Assembly: GCA_902767915.1 (NCBI GenBank)
Contig: CACXJE010000020.1
Coordinates: 1 to 32,568 of the forward strand
Length of the DNA stretch: 32,568 nt
DNA from: Oscillospiraceae bacterium
Lineage (GTDB): Bacteria > Bacillota > Clostridia > Oscillospirales > Oscillospiraceae
Reading direction: 5' to 3'
Positions 7,165 to 14,073 of this stretch are shown one piece after another. The position numbers were made by a program, and so were the translations under genes. Within the stretch, counting starts at the first letter, position 1. Every line of letters starts with the position of its first letter. The notes under the pieces were generated by a model that did no database searches, was not told where the DNA came from, and saw nothing but the letters and a program-made list of their open reading frames with translations.

Positions 7165-7236
7165 CGTAGGGGCCGATGCCCACATCGGCCCTCCTGCCGG
7201 TACAGGATAGGGCCGATGTGGGCATCGGCCCCTACG
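7165..7236. repeat. REP-like perfect inverted repeat (27-bp arms)
   Basis: Arms at 7165-7191 and 7210-7236 are perfect reverse complements separated by 18 bases. Each arm is itself a hairpin (GGCCGATG, loop CCCA, CATCGGCC on the left arm). It sits between the protease gene and the radical SAM gene. There is no open frame of its own and no T-run, so it looks like a dispersed extragenic palindrome rather than a terminator. Confidence 0.85.
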
Positions 7237-7272
7237 TCCCGCCAAATCCCGACACACCGCCGAGGTGACGAT

Positions 7273-9126
7273 ATGAAAAAACGAATCGACGAGGCATTGG
7301 AGCGGATCCTGCCTAACGTGCAAAAGCCCGCCCGGTATGTGGGCGGGGAATACAACCAAACCGTCAAGGATCTGCAGGCCGACAGCATCGACCTGCGGGT
7401 GGCCTTCTGCTTCCCGGACACCTACGAGATCGGCATGTCCAACCTGGGCATCCGGATCCTCTACGGCATTATGAACCAGATGCCCGGGGTCTGGTGCGAG
7501 CGGGTCTTCACCCCCTGGGGCGATATGGAGGAGGCCATGCGGCAAGTTGGAGTCCCCCTCTATGCCCTGGAGAGCCACGACCCGGTGAAGGACTTCGACA
7601 TGATCGCCTTCTCGGTGGGCTATGAGATGAGCTACACCAACATCCTCACCATGCTGGATCTGGCGGGGGTGCCCCTCCACGCCGCCGACCGGGAAGGGTT
7701 ACATAATATTGTCTTTGCCGGCGGGGCCTGCACCTACAATCCGGAGCCTCTGGCGGACTTTTTCGACTTCTTCTCCCTGGGCGAGGGCGAGCAGAGCACC
7801 GTGGAGATCCTGGAATGCTACCGTGCCGCCAAGCAGGCGGGCCTTTCCAAGGCGGCGTTCCTGGAAAACGTGTCGAAGATCCCCGGGGTCTACGTGCCCT
7901 CCTTCTACGAGCACCGGTACAACCCGGACGGCACCCTGGCGGAGATCGTTCCCCTCCACGGGGCCCCGGCCAAGGTCACGAAGCGGATCGTCCAGGACCT
8001 GGACAAGGCCTACTACCCCACCAAAACCATTGTGGCCTCCACGGAGATCGTCCACGACCGGATGAATCTGGAGGTGATGCGGGGCTGCATCCGGGGCTGC
8101 CGCTTCTGCCAGGCGGGCTACACCTACCGGCCCGTCCGGCCTCGGCTGCCGGAGACGCTCTTTGACCAGGCCGTGGCCTCTCTGGAGGATTCCGGCTGCC
8201 ACGAGATCACCCTCTCCTCCCTGTCCACCTCGGACTACCGGTATCTGGAGCCCCTGACCGACCGGCTGACGGACTACTGCGCCGCCCGGAAGATCAATCT
8301 GTCGGTGCCCTCTCTGCGGGCGGACAACTTCTCCCGGGAGCTGATGCTGAAGCTCCAGAAGGTCCGCAAGAGCGGCCTGACCTTCGCCCCGGAGGCCGGC
8401 ACCCAGCGGCTCCGGGACGCCATCAACAAGAACGTCACCGAGGAGGACATCCTCAAGACCTGCGAGATCGCCTTTGCCGGGGGCTGGAACAACGTCAAGC
8501 TCTATTTTATGCTGGGCCTGCCCACGGAGACCGACGAGGACGTGATCGGCATCGGGGATCTGGTCTACAAGATCTACAACACCTGGAAGGCCTGCGCTTC
8601 CAACAAAAAGCGGGGCGTCCGGATCCATGTGGCGGTGGCCTTCTTTGTGCCGAAGCCCTTCACCGGCTTCCAGTGGGAGCAGCAGACCACCCCGGAGGAG
8701 TATCTGCGGCGGTGCAGGCTGCTGAAAGAGCACCTGAACAACAAGAGCGTTGAATTCAACTACCACGAGGCCAAGCTCTCCGAGCTGGAGGCCGTGCTGG
8801 CCCGGGGCGACCGGCGGCTGGGAGCCCTGCTGGAGGCCGCCTGGCGCAAGGGCGCCAAGCTGGACGGCTGGATGGAATATTTTGATTACGACAAGTGGAT
8901 CGCGGCCCTGGAGGAATGCGGCATCGACCGGAGCTTCTACACCACCCGGGGCTTCGGGCTCGACGAGGTCCTGCCCTGGGATACCATCGACCCAGGGGTC
9001 ACCAAGCGGTTCCTGCTCCGGGAGCGGGAGCGGGCCTACCGGTCCGAGATCACCCCGGACTGCCGCCACGGCTGCGCCGGCTGCGGGGCCAACCGGCTGC
9101 TGGACTGCGGCGTGTGCGACCCCTGA
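7273..9126 (+). CDS. B12-binding-type radical SAM protein (TIGR03960-like)
   Basis: A 617-residue protein. Residues about 1-230 look like the cobalamin-binding-type N-terminal region of this family. The radical SAM cluster motif is Cys272-X3-Cys276-X2-Cys279 (MRGCIRGCRFCQAGY), followed by a SAM-barrel region (FAPEAGTQRLRDAINKNVTEE). The C terminus is cysteine-rich (CRHGCAGCGANRLLDCGVC), likely a further metal site. The ATG at 7273 has GAGGTGA upstream; the frame is open further left through a repeat element, which is not coding. In many Firmicutes this gene precedes, or is fused to, a DUF2344 (TIGR03936) protein and lies near rng and rplU; here the DUF2344 gene follows after a repeat-filled gap. 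The reaction is not established, and a role linked to RNA or the ribosome is a guess from that neighbourhood. Confidence 0.88.
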   Translation: MKKRIDEALERILPNVQKPARYVGGEYNQTVKDLQADSIDLRVAFCFPDTYEIGMSNLGIRILYGIMNQMPGVWCERVFTPWGDMEEAMRQVGVPLYALESHDPVKDFDMIAFSVGYEMSYTNILTMLDLAGVPLHAADREGLHNIVFAGGACTYNPEPLADFFDFFSLGEGEQSTVEILECYRAAKQAGLSKAAFLENVSKIPGVYVPSFYEHRYNPDGTLAEIVPLHGAPAKVTKRIVQDLDKAYYPTKTIVASTEIVHDRMNLEVMRGCIRGCRFCQAGYTYRPVRPRLPETLFDQAVASLEDSGCHEITLSSLSTSDYRYLEPLTDRLTDYCAARKINLSVPSLRADNFSRELMLKLQKVRKSGLTFAPEAGTQRLRDAINKNVTEEDILKTCEIAFAGGWNNVKLYFMLGLPTETDEDVIGIGDLVYKIYNTWKACASNKKRGVRIHVAVAFFVPKPFTGFQWEQQTTPEEYLRRCRLLKEHLNNKSVEFNYHEAKLSELEAVLARGDRRLGALLEAAWRKGAKLDGWMEYFDYDKWIAALEECGIDRSFYTTRGFGLDEVLPWDTIDPGVTKRFLLRERERAYRSEITPDCRHGCAGCGANRLLDCGVCDP

Positions 9127-9176
9127 CCCCGCCCGCAGTGCGGCCAGACCTCCGGCCTCCGACCCACGCACGCACA

Positions 9177-9277
9177 AGTTGAAAATTGATAATTGAAAGT
9201 TGAAAGTTATCGGAGTTTTGCAAATTGCAATTTGCAAAACACATTCATTTTCAACTTTTCACTTTCAACTTTCAACT
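9177..9277. repeat. nested inverted repeat: AT-rich heptamer arms around a 26-bp perfect palindrome
   Basis: Left arm 9177-9208 is built of 7-bp units of the type GTTGAAA/ATTGATA/ATTGAAA; right arm 9247-9277 carries the complementary units (TTTCAAC, TTTTCAC). Between them, 9215-9240 is a perfect 26-bp palindrome centred on AATTGCAATT-type sequence. It occupies most of the gap between the radical SAM gene and its DUF2344 partner (9127-9309). Confidence 0.85.
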
Positions 9278-9309
9278 CAGAAAACACCAACCTGACAGAG
9301 GGACAAACT

Positions 9310-10086
9310 ATGTCAAGATTATTATTCACAAAAGAGGGTCCTGCCGTCTGGATGTCCCATCTGGATCTGATGCGGACCCTGCAGCGGGCCTTCCGCCGGG
9401 GCGGGCTCATGCTCAAGCACTCCCAGGGCTATTCCCCCCACCCGGAGCTGTCCATCGTGCTGCCCCTGTCCGTAGGGGTCTCCTCGGTCTGCGAGCTGGC
9501 GGACTTCGAGCTGGAGCCGGACTGCAGCGTCCCCGTCGGGGAAATCGCTGCCCGCTTGAATCCGGTGCTTCCCGCCGGGATCCGGGTGCTGGACTGCTTT
9601 GAGCAGGGCAAAAAGGCCGGCAAGCTGGCGTTTTTGCGGTCGGAGCTGCGGCTGACGTATGATCAGGCAACAGGCAACAGGCAACAGGCAACAGACCCGT
9701 CTGTAGCGGCGCACAGTGTGCGCCATGCCGTACCCCGCTCCGACGAAGCAGAAGGGGAACGGATTTCTCCGCTCGCTTCGCTTGGTCGAAATGACAGGGT
9801 CGAGGCGCTGCGGGAGTTGTTTGCCCGGCCCTCGCTGATCGTGGAAAAGCATGGCAAGAACGGGCCGGTGGAGCTGGATCTGTCTCCTATGATCCGTTCT
9901 CTGTCCGTTTCATCCCAAAACGGCCGTGAAATAATGATCGAGGTCCTGGGCTGCGCGCAGAATCCCACGCTGAACCCTCTCCTGCTGGCTGCGGCCATCG
10001 AACGGTATCTGCCGGAATGCAGGCCGGATTTCGTCCAATGCCGCAGGATAGAAGTATATGATGCGGAGATGCAGGTGTTCCGATGA
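9310..10086 (+). CDS. DUF2344 radical-SAM-linked protein (TIGR03936-like) with in-frame repeat insertion
   Basis: A 258-residue protein whose ends match the DUF2344 family, the usual partner of the radical SAM protein encoded upstream. The N terminus runs FTKEGPAVWMSHLDLMRTLQ and HSQGYSPHPELSIVLPLSVG; the C terminus contains NPTLNPLLLAAAIERYLPE. Between LRLTYD and VEALRELF, about 45 residues (about 119-163) do not look like the family. They are encoded by repeat DNA at 9664-9798: four CAGGCAA heptamers, a palindrome, and sequence resembling extragenic repeats. Without it the protein would be about 213 residues, close to the usual size. The frame is kept, so the protein may still work. The start is ATG 9310 (AGAGGG upstream); the longer frame to 9193 lies in repeats. 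Confidence 0.85.
   Translation: MSRLLFTKEGPAVWMSHLDLMRTLQRAFRRGGLMLKHSQGYSPHPELSIVLPLSVGVSSVCELADFELEPDCSVPVGEIAARLNPVLPAGIRVLDCFEQGKKAGKLAFLRSELRLTYDQATGNRQQATDPSVAAHSVRHAVPRSDEAEGERISPLASLGRNDRVEALRELFARPSLIVEKHGKNGPVELDLSPMIRSLSVSSQNGREIMIEVLGCAQNPTLNPLLLAAAIERYLPECRPDFVQCRRIEVYDAEMQVFR
9664..9798. repeat. repeat-element insertion inside the DUF2344 gene
   Basis: It begins with four direct copies of CAGGCAA (9664-9691) plus CAG. A short palindrome follows (GGCGCACA at 9708-9715 with TGTGCGCC at 9717-9724), then a stretch ending TCGAAATGACAGGG, which has the style of dispersed Clostridia extragenic repeats. Composition and encoded residues (ATGNRQQATDPSVAAHS) differ from the flanking conserved protein. 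The exact edges are uncertain by several bases. Confidence 0.7.
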
Positions 10087-10150
10087 GCCCGACGGCGGGC
10101 TGGGGTGATCCTTCGCCGCCGTCAGTCGTCCCATGGAAAGAGGTGTCCGG

Positions 10151-10789
10151 ATGTCAGCTTTTTTCGTGATCCTTGCGGTCATCGCCGCGGTCGTCGTTCT
10201 GAGCCTGATCCTGCTGCGTTCGTACAGGAACAACGACGAAGACTATTTTGGCAGCCCGGACCGGCCAGAGGGATGGAGCTATACCACGGAGGAAAAGATA
10301 TCCGGCATCCGCGGCGAAGAACAAGCCTTTCGTATTATCTCCTCAGTCCTGCGCGAGGGAGACCGTTTGTTTTCAAATGTCTCCATTTCCTATGACGGGA
10401 AGCCCACAGAGCTCGATTTTGTCGTGGTAAACGCTTTTGGCGTCTTTATCCTGGAGGTAAAAAACTACAAGGGAATACTGTTCGGAGCGGAGGACGACTA
10501 CGAATGGGAGAAATACAAAAAGACAGATACCGGGAATTCTTATGTGCGCCCGGTTAAAAATCCCATCAAGCAGGTTCGGCGCCAGATCTACCTCCTCGCG
10601 CACTATCTTGACTACTATGGGGTGCGCGTTTGGGTGAAGGGCTACGCGATCCTCCTCCAGGGGAACAGTCCCATTGAAAGTCCGTTTTTGCTGAAAAGCA
10701 CGGAGGAGATCGACCATGCGATCCACACCGCCGACAGGACCAGGCTCAACGCAGCAACTGGCGCACAGATCGCAGATCTGCTGTCATAA
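10151..10789 (+). CDS. membrane-anchored NERD-domain protein
   Basis: A 212-residue protein with an N-terminal membrane anchor (residues 3-23) and a NERD (nuclease-related) domain. GIRGEEQAFRII (52-63) and ELDFVVVNAFGVFILEVKNYKG (87-108) supply the PD-(D/E)XK-like residues Asp89, Glu102 and Lys104. The NERD family is predicted to act on DNA, but its role is not settled. ATG 10151 is preceded by AGAGGTG; an ATG 18 bases earlier is possible but would put charged residues before the anchor. Codon use is less GC-biased than its neighbours (more AAA, GAA, TAT), suggesting a different history. It lies where rng/rplU often follow DUF2344 in relatives. A terminator hairpin follows. Confidence 0.82.
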   Translation: MSAFFVILAVIAAVVVLSLILLRSYRNNDEDYFGSPDRPEGWSYTTEEKISGIRGEEQAFRIISSVLREGDRLFSNVSISYDGKPTELDFVVVNAFGVFILEVKNYKGILFGAEDDYEWEKYKKTDTGNSYVRPVKNPIKQVRRQIYLLAHYLDYYGVRVWVKGYAILLQGNSPIESPFLLKSTEEIDHAIHTADRTRLNAATGAQIADLLS

Positions 10790-10828
10790 AGCACGACCGC
10801 CGGGAACGAGTCCCGGCGGCCTTGCTTT
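10788..10828. terminator. bidirectional hairpin between convergent genes
   Basis: The inner stem is CCGCCGGGA (10797-10805) with TCCCGGCGG (10811-10819); an outer stem pairs AAAGCA (10788-10793) with TGCTTT (10823-10828). It lies between the convergent NERD and DUF1846 genes. T-runs are short on both sides, so termination may be moderate. Confidence 0.75.
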
Positions 10829-10870
10829 ATATCCGTAATAATTTGTTTACATGCCGTGCGCCCCTGAAAA

Positions 10871-12358
10871 TCAGCGGTGGAACAGATTCTTGCTCTGGTA
10901 CTTGGGGGTGCAGGTGACCCGCATGCCCAGGCGGTGATAAGTGGCGGCGTCCTGGGCGGAGAGGATCACGGTGGAGTGGACCTCGCAGTCCTTGAGCCGG
11001 GGCAGCTGGGCCAGGGCCAGGGCCGCGTTGGCGTCGGAGGAGGCGGAGATGGCCAGGGCGATCAGAATCTCATCGCTGTGGAGCCGGGGGTTCCGACTGC
11101 CCAGGCTGTCCACCTTCAGACTCTGGATCGGCTCGATGGCGCTGCGGGCAATCAGATGATAATGCCGGGGCAGTCTGCCCAGGGCCTTCAGAGCGTTCAG
11201 CAGGGCGGCGGCGGCAGGGCCCATCAGATCGGAGGTGCCCCCGAGGATCAGCTCCCCGTTGGGCAGATGGATGCAGACCGCGGGCTCCCCGGTCTCCTCC
11301 TCGGCCTGGGCGGCCCGGGCCACCACGGGACGGATGGCGTCGGTGATGCCGGCCTGCTTCATCAACAGCTCCAGCTTGTAGACGGTTTCGTCGCTGCAGG
11401 TGCCCCGGCGCTGGTCGCAGAGGGCGGCGTAATAGCGGCGGACAATCTCCTGCCGGGAGGCCTCGCAGACCACGTCGTCGTCCACGATGCAGTTGCCCAC
11501 CATATTCACGCCCATATCCGTGGGGGATTTGTAGGGGCAGTTGCCCATGATCTTTTCGAAGATGGCCTGGAGCACCGGGAAGATCTCCACGTCCCGGTTG
11601 TAGTTCACCGTGGTCTCGCCGTAGGCTGCCAGGTGGAAGGGGTCGATCATATTCACGTCGTTGAGATCGGCGGTGGCGGCCTCATAGGCCAGGTTCACCG
11701 GATGCTTCAGCGGCAGATTCCAGATAGGGAAGGTTTCGAATTTGGCGTAGCCGGCAGTCTCGCCCCGCTCATAGTGGTGATAGAGCTGGCTCAGGCAGGT
11801 GGCCATTTTGCCGGAGCCGGGGCCCGGCGCCGTGACCACCACCAGGGGATGGGTGGTCTCGATGAAGTCGTTCCTGCCGTAGCCCTCGGAGGAGACGATG
11901 CGGGCAATGTTGTGGGGATAGCCCTCGATGGGATAGTGGGTGTAGACCTTGACCCCCAGATTCTCCAGCCGGCGGCGGAACACGTCCGCGGCGCTCTGGC
12001 CGGCGTACTGGGTGATGACCACGCTGCCCACATACAGGCCCTCGCCCCGGAAGGCGTCGATCAGCCGGAGCACGTCGTCGTCGTAAGTAATGCCCAGGTC
12101 TCCCCGGACCTTGTTCTGCTCAATGGCAGAGGCATTGATGGGGATCACGATCTCCGCGGAGTCCTTCAGCTCCAGCAGCATCCGGATCTTGCTGTCCGGC
12201 GCGAAGCCGGGCAGAACCCGGGAGGCATGGAAATCGTCAAAAAGCTTGCCGCCGAATTCCAGATACAGCTTGCCGCCGAACTGGTCGATCCGTTCCCGGA
12301 TGCGGGCGGACTGGGTCTCCAGATACTTCTGATTGTCGAAACCAATGTGCTTGCTCAT
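10871..12358 (-). CDS. DUF1846 / UPF0371 family protein
   Basis: A 495-residue soluble protein of the conserved DUF1846 family, at the usual full length. Recognisable stretches are the start MSKHIGFDNQKYLETQS, then GKLYLEFGGKLFDDFHASRVLPGF, VVVTAPGPGSGKMATCLSQL (a P-loop-like glycine-rich turn) and INASAIEQNKVRGDLGITYD. The biochemical function of the family is not established; structural features suggest nucleotide or phosphate binding, but that is not proven. GAGAGGGG precedes the ATG at 12358, and a good promoter lies 37-65 bases upstream of it. It is transcribed alone, divergent from the MATE gene and convergent with the NERD gene. Confidence 0.9.
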   Translation of the reverse strand: MSKHIGFDNQKYLETQSARIRERIDQFGGKLYLEFGGKLFDDFHASRVLPGFAPDSKIRMLLELKDSAEIVIPINASAIEQNKVRGDLGITYDDDVLRLIDAFRGEGLYVGSVVITQYAGQSAADVFRRRLENLGVKVYTHYPIEGYPHNIARIVSSEGYGRNDFIETTHPLVVVTAPGPGSGKMATCLSQLYHHYERGETAGYAKFETFPIWNLPLKHPVNLAYEAATADLNDVNMIDPFHLAAYGETTVNYNRDVEIFPVLQAIFEKIMGNCPYKSPTDMGVNMVGNCIVDDDVVCEASRQEIVRRYYAALCDQRRGTCSDETVYKLELLMKQAGITDAIRPVVARAAQAEEETGEPAVCIHLPNGELILGGTSDLMGPAAAALLNALKALGRLPRHYHLIARSAIEPIQSLKVDSLGSRNPRLHSDEILIALAISASSDANAALALAQLPRLKDCEVHSTVILSAQDAATYHRLGMRVTCTPKYQSKNLFHR

Positions 12359-12394
12359 ACAGATCCCCTCTCTCTTTTCAATTCATACCGGCAT

Positions 12395-12423
12395 ATTGTA
12401 TCACGATTTATCCGGAAGGGCAA
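12395..12423 (-). promoter_or_regulatory. sigma-A promoter of the DUF1846 gene
   Basis: On the minus strand, TTGCCC (12423-12418), 17 bases, then TACAAT (12400-12395), 37 bases before the start codon. Confidence 0.7.
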
Positions 12424-12491
12424 GATGTTGCGTGTGAATATTTTCTATGAATATCTGCACACAAAACACAAAGTTTTTTCGTCGGAAGTTC

Positions 12492-12520
12492 TTTACAAAA
12501 CCGAGAGAACCGAGTATAAT
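12492..12520 (+). promoter_or_regulatory. sigma-A promoter of the MATE exporter gene
   Basis: TTTACA (12492-12497), 17 bases, TATAAT (12515-12520). The start codon lies 60 bases downstream. No riboswitch or attenuator was recognised in the short leader. Confidence 0.85.
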
Positions 12521-12580
12521 ATTATGACGTTTTATTATTATAGATGTATCTTCCGACTGTCCCTTGTGAAGGAGGTTTTT

Positions 12581-14005
12581 ATGCCCACGAGTTTTTTCCA
12601 CCTGCACCCCGCCCAGACGTCCCGAAAGGATTCCACCTTAATGACCCGGGGTGACCCGAAAAAGGTTATCATTGCCTTTGCCCTTCCCATTTTTCTGAGT
12701 CAGCTGTTCCAGCAGCTCTACAGCATCGCCGACGCCTGGCTCGTAAGCACCTATCTGGGGGACGACGCCTTTGCGGCGGTTTCCTCCTCCGGCAACCTCA
12801 TTCACCTGATGATCAGCTTCTTTGTTGGCGCCTCCATGGGCGCGGGCGTGGTCATCAGCCGGTACTTCGGCGCCCAGGATCAGGACCGAATGACCAAGGG
12901 CGTCCACACCAGCGTGCTGGTTTCCCTGGCCTGCGGCCTGGTGCTGACGGTTTCCGGCGTGGTGCTGGCCCCCTTTATCCCCGGCTGGATGAATCTGGAC
13001 GCCGACGTCATTCCCGAAGCCGTCGCCTATCTGCGGTGGTATTTCGCCGGCTCCATGGCCCTGGTCATGTATAACACCTTCAAGGGCATTATGAACGCCG
13101 TGGGCGACAGCAAGCGGCCCCTGTACTATCTGATCGTCTCCTCTGTGCTGAACGTCTTTTTGGACTGGCTGTTCCTGGGGCCCATGGGTCTCGGCATCGA
13201 GTGGGCGGCCATCGCCACCACCATCTCCCAGATCGTCTCCACCGTGCTGTGTCTGATCCAGCTCTGCAAGAAGGACACCGTTTACGCCCTGCGCTGGAAG
13301 CTCCTGCGGGTGGACCGGGCGATCCTGAAGGAGATCCTCCACTACGGCATCCCCACCGGCATCCAGAACTCCGTGATCGGTCTGGCCAACGTAATGGTCC
13401 AGTCCCACATCAACACCTTCGAAAAGGTGGGCACCGCTGCCTGCGGCGCCTACGCCAAGATCCAGGGCTTTGCCTTCCTGCCCATCACCTCCTTCTCCAT
13501 GTCCCTGACCACCTACATCGGCCAGAACCTGGGCGCCAAGGAGTACGACCGGGCCAAGGCCGGCGCCCGCTTCGGCATCTGGGCTTCCATGCTCCTGGCG
13601 GAGGTCATCGGCGTGGTTCTGTTCTTCTTTGCGGAGCCGCTGGTCCGGATCTTCATCAAGAATCCCGAATCCATCAAGATCGCCGTCCGGCAGAGCATGA
13701 TCGAGTCCCTGTTCTTCTTCCTGCTGTCCTATTCCCACTGTCTGGCGGGCATCTTCCGGGGGGCCGGCAAGGCCTTCATCCCCATGTTCGTCATGCTGGG
13801 CATCTGGTGCGGGTTCCGCATTGCCTACATCACCGTGGCCATGAAAATCGACCACAACATCGACCTGCTGTTCTGGGCCTATCCCATCACCTGGATTCTG
13901 AGCTCCCTGATCTATCTGCTCTACTATCTCAAAACGGACTGGATCCACGGCTTCGAGCATCAGAAGGGCCGTGCAGACGGCAAGCCCCTCCCGGCAGGGG
14001 ACTGA
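12581..14005 (+). CDS. MATE family efflux transporter
   Basis: A 474-residue protein with about 12 membrane helices. It opens with the MATE hallmark MTRGDPKKVIIAFALPIFLSQ and LFQQLYSIADAWLVSTYLG, and has internal two-fold symmetry around ILHYGIPTGIQNSVIGLANV. Such proteins export cationic drugs, dyes or metabolites using sodium or proton gradients; the substrate cannot be told. The start is placed at ATG 12581 because GAAGGAGG lies just upstream, though spacing is short. ATG 12641, preceded by AAAGGA, would give the more usual MATE N terminus and is a fair alternative. It has its own promoter and stands alone. The 68-base gap before trkA contains a hairpin but no T-run. Confidence 0.92.
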   Translation: MPTSFFHLHPAQTSRKDSTLMTRGDPKKVIIAFALPIFLSQLFQQLYSIADAWLVSTYLGDDAFAAVSSSGNLIHLMISFFVGASMGAGVVISRYFGAQDQDRMTKGVHTSVLVSLACGLVLTVSGVVLAPFIPGWMNLDADVIPEAVAYLRWYFAGSMALVMYNTFKGIMNAVGDSKRPLYYLIVSSVLNVFLDWLFLGPMGLGIEWAAIATTISQIVSTVLCLIQLCKKDTVYALRWKLLRVDRAILKEILHYGIPTGIQNSVIGLANVMVQSHINTFEKVGTAACGAYAKIQGFAFLPITSFSMSLTTYIGQNLGAKEYDRAKAGARFGIWASMLLAEVIGVVLFFFAEPLVRIFIKNPESIKIAVRQSMIESLFFFLLSYSHCLAGIFRGAGKAFIPMFVMLGIWCGFRIAYITVAMKIDHNIDLLFWAYPITWILSSLIYLLYYLKTDWIHGFEHQKGRADGKPLPAGD

Positions 14006-14021
14006 TCATACAAACTTATCG

Positions 14022-14050
14022 GCCGTTATGCGGCAGGATCGGATAACGGC
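14022..14050 (+). other. hairpin between the MATE gene and trkA
   Basis: A perfect 8-bp stem, GCCGTTAT (14022-14029) with ATAACGGC (14043-14050). No T-run follows, so termination is doubtful; it could shape the trkA leader. The gap is too short for a c-di-AMP riboswitch of the kind seen before some potassium transporter genes. Confidence 0.5.
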
Positions 14051-14073
14051 AATCACATTCGAGAGGTAATACT

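Noticed and set aside
7150-7272. N-terminal extension of the radical SAM protein by 41 residues
   Set aside because: The extension is encoded by the inverted repeat element and has no ribosome binding site; ATG 7273 has one and gives the normal family start.
9664-9691. Possible CRISPR or other short-repeat array
   Set aside because: Units are only 7 bp and have no spacers; this is a simple tandem repeat.
10877-12580. Long plus-strand frame that runs through the DUF1846 gene into the MATE gene
   Set aside because: The first part is antisense to DUF1846 with no protein-like features. Only the portion from 12581 is the MATE gene, which has its own promoter and ribosome binding site.
14006-14073. 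c-di-AMP (ydaO-type) riboswitch before the potassium uptake genes
   Set aside because: The gap is 68 bases, too short for that riboswitch, and none of its conserved blocks are visible; only a simple hairpin is present.
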